Below are positions 9,921 to 22,384 of a DNA stretch of 64,000 nucleotides, one piece after another. The DNA comes from Watersipora subatra (taxonomy: Eukaryota > Bryozoa > Gymnolaemata > Cheilostomatida > Watersiporidae): assembly GCF_963576615.1 (NCBI RefSeq), contig NC_088708.1:54857196-54921195 (forward strand), given 5' to 3'. The translations under genes and the position numbers were made by a program. Position 1 is the stretch's first letter, and each line of letters opens with the position of its first letter. Under the pieces are notes generated by a model. It was not told the origin of the DNA. It saw only the letters and a list, made by a program, of their open reading frames with translations, and did not search any database.

Positions 9921-12900
9921 CATTTTTATTGTGTTACAAAACATAGTGTCAGTAGAAATTTGCAATCGAAAAATTTGGTGATTTGTACCCAAATCACAAG
10001 CTCCAGTCGTGCAAATGGTTAGTGTGCTGATCTTATAATCAGTATGACATGCAGAGGCTGTGAGTTCGAGCCTCACCTGGAGCACATTATTATTGTGTTA
10101 CAAAACATAATATCAGTAGAAATTCGCAACGGGAAATTTTTGTCACAAATATCTAAATCACAAGCTCCAGTGGTCCAATCGGTTAGTGAGCTGTCCCTAA
10201 AAACATTAGGAGATGCAGAGGCTGTGAGTTCGAACCTCACCTGGAGCACATTTTTATTGTTTTACAAAACATAATGTTAGTAGAAAGTCGCAATGGAAAA
10301 ATTTGGTGATTTGTACCTAAATCTCAAGCTCCAGTCATGCAATTGGTAAGTGCGCTGAACTTATAATCAGTATGACATGCAGAGACTGTGAGTTCGAGCC
10401 TCACCTGGAGCACATTTTTATTGTGTTACAAAACATAATGTTAGTAGAAATTCGGAATGGCAAATTTTTGTCACAAATTATTCAACCACAAGCTCCAGTG
10501 GCGCAATCGGTTAGTGCGCTGTACTTATAAACAGTATGAGATGCAGAGGCTGTGAGTTCGAGCCTCACCTGGAGCACATAATTATTGTGTTACAAAACAT
10601 GATGTTAGTAGAAATTCGCAATGGAAATATTTGGTGAATTGTACCCAAATCACAAGCTCCAGTCATGCAAATGGTTAGTGTGCTAATCTTATACTCAGTA
10701 TGACATGCAGAGGCTGTGAGTTCGAGCCTCACCTGGAGCACAATTTTATTGTGTTACAAAACATAATGGTAGTAGAAATTCGCAATGGCAAAATTTGGTC
10801 ACAAATATCTAAACCGCAAGCTCCAGTGGTGCAATCGGTTAGCGAGCTGTACTTATAAACAGTATGGGATGCAGAGGCTGTGAGTTCGAGCCTCACCTGG
10901 AGCACATTTTTATTGTGTGACAAAACATTATGATAGTAGGAAGTCGTAATGGGAAAATTTTGTCACAAATTTCTGAACCACAAGCTCCAGTGGTGCCATC
11001 GGTTAGCGCGCTGTACTTATAAACAGTATGAGATGCAGATGCTGTGAGTTGGAGCTTCACCTGGAGCACATTTTTATTGTGTTACAAAACATAATGTTAG
11101 TAGGAAGTCGTAATCGGAAAATTCTGTCACAAATATCTAAACCACAAGCTCCAGTGGTGCAATCGGTGAGTGCGCTGTCCTTATAAACAGTATGAGATGC
11201 AGAGGCTGTGAGTTCGAGCCTCACCTTGAGCAAAACTTTATTGTGTTACAAAACATGATGTTAGTGGAAATTCGCAATGGAAAATTTTTGTCACAAATAT
11301 CTCAACCACAAGCTCCAGTGGCGCAATCGGTTAGTGCGCTGTACTTATAAACAGTATGAGATGCAGAGGCTGTGAGTTCGAGCCTCACCTTGAGCAAAAC
11401 TTTATTGTGTTACAAAACATAATGTTAGTAGAAATTCGGAATGGCAAATTTTTGTCACAAATATTTCAACCACAAGCTCCAGTGGCGCAATTGGTTAGTG
11501 CGCTGTACTTATAAACAGTATGAGATGCAGAGGCTGTGAGTTCGAGCCTCACCTGGAGCACATAATTATTGTGTTACAAAACATGATGTTAGTAGAAATT
11601 CGCAATGGAAATATTTGGTGAATTGTACCCAAATCACAAGCTCCAGTCATGCAAATGGTTAGTGTGCTAATCTTATACTCAGTATGACATGCAGAGGCTG
11701 TGAGTTCGAGCCTCACCTGGAGCACAATTTTATTGTGTTACAAAACATAATGGTAGTAGAAATTCGCAATGGCAAAATTTGGTCACAAATATCTAAACCG
11801 CAAGCTCCAGTGGTGCAATCGGTTAGCGAGCTGTACTTATAAACAGTATGGGATGCAGAGGCTGTGAGTTCGAGCCTCACCTGGAGCACATTTTTATTGT
11901 GTGACAAAACATTATGATAGTAGGAATTCGTAATGGGAAAATTTTGTCACAAATTTCTAATCCACAAGCTCCAGTGGTGCAATCGGTTAGCGCGCTGTAC
12001 TTATAAACAGTATGAGATGCAGAGGCTGTGAGTTCGAGCCCCACCTGGAGCACATTTTTATTGTTTTACAAAACATAATGTTAGTAGAAATTCGGAATGG
12101 CAAATTTTTGTCACAAATATCTCAACCACAAGCTCCAGTGGTGCAATCGGTTAGTGCGCTGTACTTATAAACAGTATGAGATGCAGAGGCTGTGAGTTCG
12201 AGCCTCACCTGGAGCAAAACTTTATTGTGTTACAAAACATAATGTTAGTGGAAGTTCGCAATGGCAAATTTTTGTCATAAATATCTAAACCACAAGCTCC
12301 AGTGGCGCAATCGGTTAGCGCGCTGTACTTATAAACAGTATGAGATGCAGAGGCTGTGAGTTCGAGCCTCACCCGGAGCACATTTTTATTGTTTTACAAA
12401 ACATAATGTTAGTAGAAAGTCGGAATGGGAAAAGTTTGTCACAAATACCGAAATCACAAGCTCCAGTGGTGCAATTGGTTAGTGAGCTGTACTTAAAAAC
12501 AGTATGAGATGCAGAGGCTGTGAGTTCGAGCCTCACCTGCAGCACATTTTTATTGTTTTACAAAACATAATGTTAGTAGAAAGTCGCAATGGAAAATTTT
12601 GGTGATTTGTACCTAAATCTCAAGCTCCAGTCATGCAATTGGTACGTGCGCTGAACTTATAATCAGTATGACATGCAGAGACTGTGAGTTCGAGCCTCAC
12701 CTGGAGCACATTTTTATTGTGTTACAAAACATAATGTTAGTAGAAATTCGGAATGGCAAATTGTTGTCACAAATATCTCAACCGCAAGCTCCAGTGGCGC
12801 AATCGGTTAGTGCGCTGTACTTATAAACAGTATGAGATGCAGAGGCTGTGAGTTGGAACCTCACCTGGAGCACATTTTTATTGTTTTACAAAACATAATA

Positions 12901-13443
12901 TTAGTAGAAAGTCGCAATGGAAAAATTTGGTGATTTGTACCTAAATCTCAAGCTCCAGTCATGCAATTGGTTAGTCCGCTGAACTTATAATCAGTATGAC
13001 ATGCAGAGACTGTGAGTTCGAGCTTCACCTGGAGCACAATTTTATTGTTTTACAAAACATAATGTTAGTAGAAATTCGGAATGGCAAATTTTTGTCACAA
13101 ATATCTCAACCACAAGCTCCAGTGGTGCAATCGGTTAGCGTGCTGTACTTATAAACAGTATGAGATGCAGAGGCTGTGAGTTCGAGCCTCACCTGGAGCA
13201 CATTATTATTGTGTTACAAAACATAATGTTAGTAGGAAGTCGTAATCGGAAAATTCTGTCACAAATATCTAAACCACAAGCTCCAGTGGTGCAATCGGTT
13301 AGTGCGCTGTACTTATAAACAGTATGAGATGCAGAGGCTGTGAGTTGGAACCTCACCTGGAGCACATTTTTATTGTTTTACAAAACATAATATTAGTAGA
13401 TAGTCGCAATGGAAAAATTTGGTGATTTGTTCCTAAATCACAA

Positions 13444-13528
13444 GCTCCAGTCATGCAATTGGTTAGTGCGCTGAACTGATAATCAGTATGACATGCAGAG
13501 GCTGTGAGTTCGAGCCTCACCTGGAGCA
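13444..13528 (+). tRNA. Type II copy with GAU anticodon (second)
   Basis: Duplicate of the copy at 6,064, shifted by 7,380 bp (45 units). The loop CTGATA and intron ATCAGTATGAC are the same. Confidence 0.82.
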
Positions 13529-16500
13529 CATTTTTATTGTTTTGCAAAACATAATGTTAGTAGAAATTCGGAATGGCAAATTTTTGTCACAAATATCTCA
13601 ACCACAAGCTCCAGTGGTGCAATCGGTTAGCGTGCTGTACTTATAAACAGTATGAGATGCAGAGGCTGTGAGTTCGAGCCTCACCGCGAGCACATTATTA
13701 TTGTGTTACAAAACATTATGATAGTAGAAATTCGGAATGGCAAATTTTTGTCACAAATATCTCAACCACAAGCTCCAGTGGTGCAATCGGTTAGCGTGCT
13801 GTACTTATAAACAGTATGAGATGCAGAGGCTGTGAGTTCGAGCCTCACCTGGAGCACATTATTATTGTGTTACAAAACATAATGTTAGTAGGAAGTCGTA
13901 ATCGGAAAATTCTGTCACAAATATCTAAACCACAAGCTCCAGTGGTGCAATCGGTTAGTGCGCTGTCCTTATAAACAGTATGAGATGCAGAGGCTGTGAG
14001 TTCGAGCCTCACCTGGAGCAAAACTTTATTGTGTTACAAAACATGATGTTAGTGGAAATTCGCAATGGAAAATTTTTGTCACAAATATCTCAACCACAAG
14101 CTCCAGTGGTGCAATCGGTTAGCGTGCTATACTTAAAAACAGTATGAGATGCAGAGGCTGTGAGTTCGAGCCTCACCTGGAGCACATTATAATTGTGTTA
14201 CAAAACATAATATCAGTAGAAATTCGCAACGGGAAATTTTTGTCACAAATATCTAAATCACAAGCTCCAGTGGTGCAATCGGTTAGCGCGCTGTACTTAT
14301 AAACAGTATGAGATGCAGAGGCTGTGAGTTCGAGCTTCACCTGGAGCACATTATAATTGTGTTACAAAACATAATATCAGTAGAAATTCGCAACGGGAAA
14401 TTTTTGTCACAAATATCTAAATCACAAGCTCCAGTGGTGCAATCGGTTAGTGCGCTGTACTTATAAACAGTATGAGATGCAGAGGCTGTGAGTTCGAGCC
14501 TCACCTGGAGCACATTTTTATTGTGTTACAAAACATTATGATAGTAGAAAGTCGTAATGGGAAAATTTTGTCACAAATATCTAAACCAAAAGCTCCAGTG
14601 GCGCAATCGGTTAGCGCACTGTACTTATAAACATTATGAGATGCAGAGGCTGTGAGGTCGAGACTCACCTGGAGCACATTATTATTGTGTTACAAAACAT
14701 AGTGTTAGTAGAACTTTGCAATGGAAAAATTTGGTGATTTGTACCCAAATCACAAGCTCCAGTCGTGCAAATGGTTAGTGTGCTGATCTTATAATCAGTA
14801 TGATATGCAGAGACTGTGAGGTCGAGCCTCACCTGGACCACACTTTTATTGTGTTACAAAACATAAAGTTAGTAGAAATTCGGAATGGCAAATTTTTGTC
14901 ACAAATATCTCCTCCACAAGCTCCAGTGGTGCAATCGGTTAGTGCGCTGTACTTATAAACAGTATGAGATGCAGAGGCTGTGAGTTCGAGTCTCACCTGG
15001 AGCAACACTTTATTGTGTTACAAAACATAATGTTAGTGGAAGTTCGCAATGGCAAATTTTTGTCACAAATATCTAAACCACAAGCTCCAGTGGCACAATC
15101 GGTTAGCGCGCTGTACTTATAAACAGTATGAGATGCAGAGGCTGTGAGTTCGAGCCTCACCTGGAGCACATTATTATTGTGTTACAAAACATAATATCAG
15201 TAGAAATTCGCAACGGGAAATTTTTGTCACAAATATCTAAATCACAAGCTCCAGTGGTGCAATCGGTTAGTGAGCTGTACCTAAAAACAGTAGGAGATGC
15301 AGAGGCTGTGAGTTCGAACCTCACCTGGAGCACATTTTTATTGTTTTACAAAACATAATATTAGTAGAAAGTCGCAATGGAAAAATTTGGTGATTTGTTC
15401 CTAAATCTCAAGCTCCAGTCATGAAATTGGTTAGTGCGCTGAACTTATAATCAGCATGACATGCAGAGACTGTGAGTTCGAGCCTCACCTGGAGCACATT
15501 TTTATTGTTTTACAAAACATAATGTTAGTAGAAATTCGGAATGGAAAATTTTTGTCACAAATATCTCAACCACAAGCTCCAGTGGCGCAATCGGTTAGCG
15601 CGCTGTACTTATAAACAGTATGAGATGCAGAGGCTGTGAGTTCGAGCCTCACCTGGAGCACATTATTATTGTGTTACACAACATAATGTTAGTAGGAAGT
15701 CGTAATCGGAAAATTCTGTCACAAATATCTAAACCACAAGCTCCAGTGGTGCAATCGGTTAGTGCGCTGTCCTTATAAACAGTATGAGATGCAGAGGCTG
15801 TGAGTTCGAGCCTCACCTGCAGCACATTTTTATTGTTTTACAAAACATAATGTTAGTAGAAAGTCGCAATGGAAAATTTTGGTGATTTGTACCTAAATCT
15901 CAAGCTCCAGTCATGCAATTGGTAAGTGCGCTGAACTTATAATCAGTATGACATGCAGAGACTGTGAGTTCGAGCCTCACCTGGAGCACATTTTTATTGT
16001 GTTACAAAACATAATGTTAGTAGAAATTCGGAATGGCAAATTGTTGTCACAAATATCTCAACCGCAAGCTCCAGTGGCGCAATCGGTTAGTGCGCTGTAC
16101 TTATAAACAGTATGAGATGCAGAGGCTGTGAGTTGGAACCTCACCTGGAGCACATTTTTATTGTTTTACAAAACATAATATTAGTAGAAAGTCGCAATGG
16201 AAAAATTTGGTGATTTGTACCTAAATCTCAAGCTCCAGTCATGCAATTGGTTAGTCCGCTGAACTTATAATCAGTATGACATGCAGAGACTGTGAGTTCG
16301 AGCTTCACCTGGAGCACAATTTTATTGTTTTACAAAACATAATGTTAGTAGAAATTCGGAATGGCAAATTTTTGTCACAAATATCTCAACCACAAGCTCC
16401 AGTGGTGCAATCGGTTAGCGTGCTGTACTTATAAACAGTATGAGATGCAGAGGCTGTGAGTTCGAGCCTCACCTGGAGCACATTATTATTGTGTTACAAA

Positions 16501-16723
16501 ACATAATGTTAGTAGGAAGTCGTAATCGGAAAATTCTGTCACAAATATCTAAACCACAAGCTCCAGTGGTGCAATCGGTTAGTGCGCTGTACTTATAAAC
16601 AGTATGAGATGCAGAGGCTGTGAGTTGGAACCTCACCTGGAGCACATTTTTATTGTTTTACAAAACATAATATTAGTAGATAGTCGCAATGGAAAAATTT
16701 GGTGATTTGTTCCTAAATCACAA

Positions 16724-16808
16724 GCTCCAGTCATGCAATTGGTTAGTGCGCTGAACTGATAATCAGTATGACATGCAGAGGCTGTGAGTTCGAGCCTCAC
16801 CTGGAGCA
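16724..16808 (+). tRNA. Type II copy with GAU anticodon (third)
   Basis: Duplicate of the copy at 13,444, shifted by 3,280 bp (20 units), with the same loop CTGATA. Confidence 0.82.
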
Positions 16809-19511
16809 CATTTTTATTGTTTTGCAAAACATAATGTTAGTAGAAATTCGGAATGGCAAATTTTTGTCACAAATATCTCAACCACAAGCTCCAGTGGTGC
16901 AATCGGTTAGCGTGCTGTACTTATAAACAGTATGAGATGCAGAGGCTGTGAGTTCGAGCCTCACCGCGAGCACATTATTATTGTGTTACAAAACATTATG
17001 ATAGTAGAAATTCGGAATGGCAAATTTTTGTCACAAATATCTCAACCACAAGCTCCAGTGGTGCAATCGGTTAGCGTGCTGTACTTATAAACAGTATGAG
17101 ATGCAGAGGCTGTGAGTTCGAGCCTCACCTGGAGCACATTATTATTGTGTTACAAAACATAATGTTAGTAGGAAGTCGTAATCGGAAAATTCTGTCACAA
17201 ATATCTAAACCACAAGCTCCAGTGGTGCAATCGGTTAGTGCGCTGTCCTTATAAACAGTATGAGATGCAGAGGCTGTGAGTTCGAGCCTCACCTGGAGCA
17301 AAACTTTATTGTGTTACAAAACATGATGTTAGTGGAAATTCGCAATGGAAAATTTTTGTCACAAATATCTCAACCACAAGCTCCAGTGGTGCAATCGGTT
17401 AGCGTGCTATACTTAAAAACAGTATGAGATGCAGAGGCTGTGAGTTCGAGCCTCACCTGGAGCACATTATAATTGTGTTACAAAACATAATATCAGTAGA
17501 AATTCGCAACGGGAAATTTTTGTCACAAATATCTAAATCACAAGCTCCAGTGGTGCAATCGGTTAGCGCGCTGTACTTATAAACAGTATGAGATGCAGAG
17601 GCTGTGAGTTCGAGCTTCACCTGGAGCACATTATAATTGTGTTACAAAACATAATATCAGTAGAAATTCGCAACGGGAAATTTTTGTCACAAATATCTAA
17701 ATCACAAGCTCCAGTGGTGCAATCGGTTAGTGCGCTGTACTTATAAACAGTATGAGATGCAGAGGCTGTGAGTTCGAGCCTCACCTGGAGCACATTTTTA
17801 TTGTGTTACAAAACATTATGATAGTAGAAAGTCGTAATGGGAAAATTTTGTCACAAATATCTAAACCAAAAGCTCCAGTGGCGCAATCGGTTAGCGCACT
17901 GTACTTATAAACATTATGAGATGCAGAGGCTGTGAGGTCGAGACTCACCTGGAGCACATTATTATTGTGTTACAAAACATAGTGTTAGTAGAACTTTGCA
18001 ATGGAAAAATTTGGTGATTTGTACCCAAATCACAAGCTCCAGTCGTGCAAATGGTTAGTGTGCTGATCTTATAATCAGTATGATATGCAGAGACTGTGAG
18101 GTCGAGCCTCACCTGGACCACACTTTTATTGTGTTACAAAACATAAAGTTAGTAGAAATTCGGAATGGCAAATTTTTGTCACAAATATCTCCTCCACAAG
18201 CTCCAGTGGTGCAATCGGTTAGTGCGCTGTACTTATAAACAGTATGAGATGCAGAGGCTGTGAGTTCGAGCCTCACCTGGAGCAACACTTTATTGTGTTA
18301 CAAAACATAATGTTAGTGGAAGTTCGCAATGGCAAATTTTTGTCACAAATATCTAAACCACAAGCTCCAGTGGCACAATCGGTTAGCGCGCTGTACTTAT
18401 AAACAGTATGAGATGCAGAGGCTGTGAGTTCGAGCCTCACCTGGAGCACATTATTATTGTGTTACAAAACATAATATCAGTAGAAATTCGCAACGGGAAA
18501 TTTTTGTCACAAATATCTAAATCACAAGCTCCAGTGGTGCAATCGGTTAGTGAGCTGTACCTAAAAACAGTAGGAGATGCAGAGGCTGTGAGTTCGAACC
18601 TCACCTGGAGCACATTTTTATTGTTTTACAAAACATAATATTAGTAGAAAGTCGCAATGGAAAAATTTGGTGATTTGTTCCTAAATCTCAAGCTCCAGTC
18701 ATGAAATTGGTTAGTGCGCTGAACTTATAATCAGCATGACATGCAGAGACTGTGAGTTCGAGCCTCACCTGGAGCACATTTTTATTGTTTTACAAAACAT
18801 AATGTTAGTAGAAATTCGGAATGGAAAATTTTTGTCACAAATATCTCAACCACAAGCTCCAGTGGCGCAATCGGTTAGCGCGCTGTACTTATAAACAGTA
18901 TGAGATGCAGAGGCTGTGAGTTCGAGCCTCACCTGGAGCACATTATTATTGTGTTACACAACATAATGTTAGTAGGAAGTCGTAATCGGAAAATTCTGTC
19001 ACAAATATCTAAACCACAAGCTCCAGTGGTGCAATCGGTTAGTGCGCTGTCCTTATAAACAGTATGAGATGCAGAGGCTGTGAGTTCGAGCCTCACCTGG
19101 AGCAAAACTTTATTGTGTTACAAAACATGATGTTAGTGGAAATTCGCAATGGAAAATTTTTGTCACAAATATCTAAACCACAAGCTCCAGTGGCGCAATC
19201 GGTTAGCGCGCTGTACTTATAAACAGTATGAGATGCAGAAGCTGTGAGTTCGAGCCTCACCTGGAGCACATTTTTATTGTGTTACAAAACATAGTGTCAG
19301 TAGAAATTTGCAATGGAAAAATTTGGTGATTTGTACCCAAATCACAAGCTCCAGTCGTGCAAATGGTTAGTGTGCTGATCTTATAATCAGTATGACATGC
19401 AGAGGCTGTGAGATCGAGCCTCGCCGCGAGCACATTATTATTGTGTTACAAAACATAATGTTGGTAGAAAGTCGCAATTGGAAAAAATTGCCACAAATAT
19501 CTAAAGCACAA

Positions 19512-19596
19512 GCTCCAGTGGCGCAATCGGTTAGTGCGCTGTACTTATAAACAGTATGAGATGCAGAGGCTGTGAGTTCGAGCCTCACCTTGACCA
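19512..19596 (+). pseudogene. tRNA copy with acceptor 3' strand CTTGACC
   Basis: The acceptor 3' strand CTTGACC leaves two unpaired positions against GCTCCAG. The rest is type I with anticodon TAT, and T5 follows. Repeated across the array after spacers containing GCCACAAATATCTAAAGCAC. Confidence 0.72.
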
Positions 19597-20167
19597 CATT
19601 TTTATTGTGTTACAAAACCAAATGTTAGTAGAAAGTCGCAATGGGAAAAGTTTGTCACAAATACCGAAATCACAAGCTCCAGTGGTGCAATTGGTTAGTG
19701 AGCTGTACTTAAAAACAGTATGAGATGCAGAGGCTGTGAGTTCGAGCCTCACCTGGAGCACATTTTTATTGTTTTACAAAACATAATGTTAGTAGAAAGT
19801 CGCAATGGAAAAATTTGGTGATTTGTACCTAAATCTCAAGCTCCAGTCATGCAATTGGTAAGTGCGCTGAACTTATAATCAGTATGACATGCAGAGACTG
19901 TGAGTTCGAGCCTCACCTGGAGCACATTTTTATTGTGTTACAAAACATAATGTTAGTAGAAATTCGGAATGGAAAATTTTTGTCACAAATATTTCAACCA
20001 CAAGCTCCAGTGGTGCAATCGGTTAGCGCGCTGTACTTATAAACAGTATGAGATGCAGAGGCTGTGAGTTCGAGCCTCACCTGGAGCAAAACTTTATTGT
20101 GTTACAAAACATAATGTTAGTGGAAATTCGCAATGGCAAATTTTTGTCACAAATATCTAAACCACAA

Positions 20168-20252
20168 GCTCCAGTGGCGCAATTGGTTAGCGCGCTGTAC
20201 TAATAAACAGTATGAGATGCAGAGGCTGTGAGTTCGAGCTTCACCTGGAGCA
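20168..20252 (+). tRNA. tRNA-Ile body with AAU anticodon, single copy
   Basis: The loop is CTAATA, so T34 became A and the anticodon is AAT, the usual main isoleucine anticodon (A34 is normally edited to inosine). The acceptor, D stem (GCGC/GCGC), anticodon stem and intron are type I. The T stem has one G-T wobble (GTGAG/TTCAC). It is followed by CATTATTATTG with no adjacent T-run. I found no second copy. A sequencing error is possible. Confidence 0.8.
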
Positions 20253-21643
20253 CATTATTATTGTGTTACAAAACATAATGTTAGTAGGAAGTCGTAATCG
20301 GAAAATTCTGTCACAAATATCTAAACCACAAGCTCCAGTGGTGCAATCGGTTAGTGCGCTGTACTTATAAACAGTATGAGATGCAGAGGCTGTGAGTTCG
20401 AGCCTCACCTGGAGCACATAATTATTGTGTTACAAAACATGATATTAGTAGAAATTCGCAATGGAAATATTTGGTGAATTGTACCCAAATCACAAGCTCC
20501 AGTCATGCAAATGGTTAGTGTGCTAATCTTATACTCAGTATGACATGCAGAGGCTGTGAGTTCGAGCCTCACCTGGAGCACAATTTTATTGTGTTACAAA
20601 ACATAATGGTAGTAGAAATTCGCAATGGCAAAATTTGGTCACAAATATCTAAACCGCAAGCTCCAGTGGTGCAATCGGTTAGCGAGCTGTACTTATAAAC
20701 AGTATGGGATGCAAAGGCTGTGAGTTCGAGCCTCACCTGGAGCACATTTTTATTGTGTGACAAAACATTATGATAGTAGGAAGTCGTCATGGGAAAATTT
20801 TGTCACAAATATCTAAACCACAAGCTCCAGTGGTGCCATCGGTTAGCGCGCTGTACTTATAAACAGTATGAGATGCAGAGGCTGTGAGTTCGAGCCTCAC
20901 CTGGAGCACAAATTTATTGTGTTACAAAACATAATGGTAGTAGAAATTCGCAATGGCAAAATTTGGTCACAAATATCTAAACCGCAAGCTCCAGTGGTGC
21001 AATCGGTTAGCGAGCTGTACTTATAAACAGTATGGGATGCAAAGGCTGTGAGTTCGAGCCTCACCGGGAGCACATTTTTATTGTGTGACAAAACATTATG
21101 ATAGTAGGAAGTCGTCATGGGAAAATTTTGTCACAAATATCTAAACCACAAGCTCCAGTGGTGCAATAGGTTAGTGAGCTGTACCTAAAAACAGTATGAG
21201 ATGCAGAGGCTGTGAGTTCGAGCCTCACCTGGAGCACATTTTTATTGTTTTACAAAACATAATGTTAGTAGAAATTCGGAATGGCAAATTTGTGTCACAA
21301 ATATCTCAACCACAAGCTCCAGTGATGCAATCGGTTAGCGCGCTGTACTTATAAACAGTATGAGATGCAGAGGCTGTGAGTTCGAGCATCACCTGGAGCA
21401 CATTATTATTGTGTTACAAAACATAATGTTAGTAGGAAGTCGTAATCGGAAAATTCTGTCACAAATATCTAAACCACAAGCTCCAGTGGTGCAATCGGTG
21501 AGTGCGCTGTCCTTATAAACAGTATGAGATGCAGAGGCTGTGAGTTCGAGCCTCACCTGGAGCAAAACTTTCTTGTGTTACAAAACATGATGTTAGTAGA
21601 AATTCGCAATGGAAAATTTTTGTCACAAATATCTAAACCACAA

Positions 21644-21728
21644 GCTCCAGTGGCGCAATCGGTTAGCGCGCTGTACTTATAAACAGTATGAGATGCAGAG
21701 GCTGTGAGTTCGAGCCTCACCTGGAGCA
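21644..21728 (+). tRNA. tRNA-Ile-TAT: tRNA-Ile(UAU), perfect type I copy
   Basis: The sequence is identical to the reference copy, with all stems paired, anticodon TAT and an 11-nt intron, followed by CATTTTTATTG (T5). The next unit downstream is a type III copy preceded by the 8-bp spacer hairpin. Confidence 0.94.
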
Positions 21729-22299
21729 CATTTTTATTGTGTTACAAAACATAGTGTCAGTAGAAATTTGCAATGGAAAAATTTGGTGATTTGTACCCAA
21801 ATCACAAGCTCCAGTCGTGCAAATGGTTAGTGTGCTGATCTTATAATCAGTATGACATGCAGAGGCTGTGAGTTCGAGCCTCACCTGGAGCACATTTTTA
21901 TTGTATTACAAAACATAATGGTAGTAGAAATTCGCAATGGCAAAATTTGGTCACAAATATCTAAACCGCAAGCTCCAGTGGTGCAATCGGTTAGCGCGCT
22001 GTACTTATAAACAGTATGGGATGCAGAGGCTGTGAGTTCGAGCCTCACCTGGAGCACATTTTTATTGTGTGACAAAACATTATGATAGTAGGAAGTCGTA
22101 ATGGGAAAATTTTGTCACAAATTTCTAAACCACAAGCTCCAGTGGTGCAATCGGTTAGCGCGCTGTACTTATAAACAGTATGAGATGCAGAGGCTGTGAG
22201 TTCGAGCCTCACCTGGAGCACATTTTTATTGTTTTACAAAACATAATGTTAGTAGAAATTCGGAATGGCAAATTTTTGTCACAAATATCTCAACCACAA

Positions 22300-22384
22300 G
22301 CTCCAGTGGCGCAATCGGTTAGCGCGCTGTACTTATAAACAGTATGAGATGCAGAGGCTGTGAGTTCGAGCCTCACCTGGAGCA
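22300..22384 (+). tRNA. tRNA-Ile-TAT: tRNA-Ile(UAU), perfect body without an adjacent T-run
   Basis: The tRNA body matches the reference copy throughout, but it is followed by CATTATTATTG, which has no run of four or more T. The first T5 on the + strand lies in the spacer GGGAAATTTTTGTCAC about 50 bases downstream. A transcript would carry a long 3' trailer. The next unit is a UAA-group copy. Confidence 0.92.

Larger units (their letters stand above)
422..15540 (+). repeat. 47-unit block and its 45-unit copy in tandem
   Basis: Bases 422 to about 4,680 recur at 8,130 to about 12,388 with a shift of 7,708 (47 units). From about 5,000 to 8,160 the shift is 7,380 (45 units), so the second copy lacks the two units at 4752 and 4916. 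By eye the copies differ at very few bases, for example GGGGCAC near 2,700 against GGAGCAC near 10,408, and TACGAAAC near 7,311 against TACAAAAC. Base 421 differs between copies, which sets the left limit. Confidence 0.88.
12540..19099 (+). repeat. Tandem duplication of 20 units (3,280 bp)
   Basis: About 12,540-15,819 is repeated at 15,820-19,099. The rare marker GTTACACAAC occurs in both (about 15,671 and 18,951), as do the GAU copy and the CTGCAGC acceptor. I noticed one difference, GAGTCTCAC near 14,988 against GAGCCTCAC near 18,268. The first 3.0 kb is also the third copy of part of the 47-unit block, so this duplication came after that one. Confidence 0.9.
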
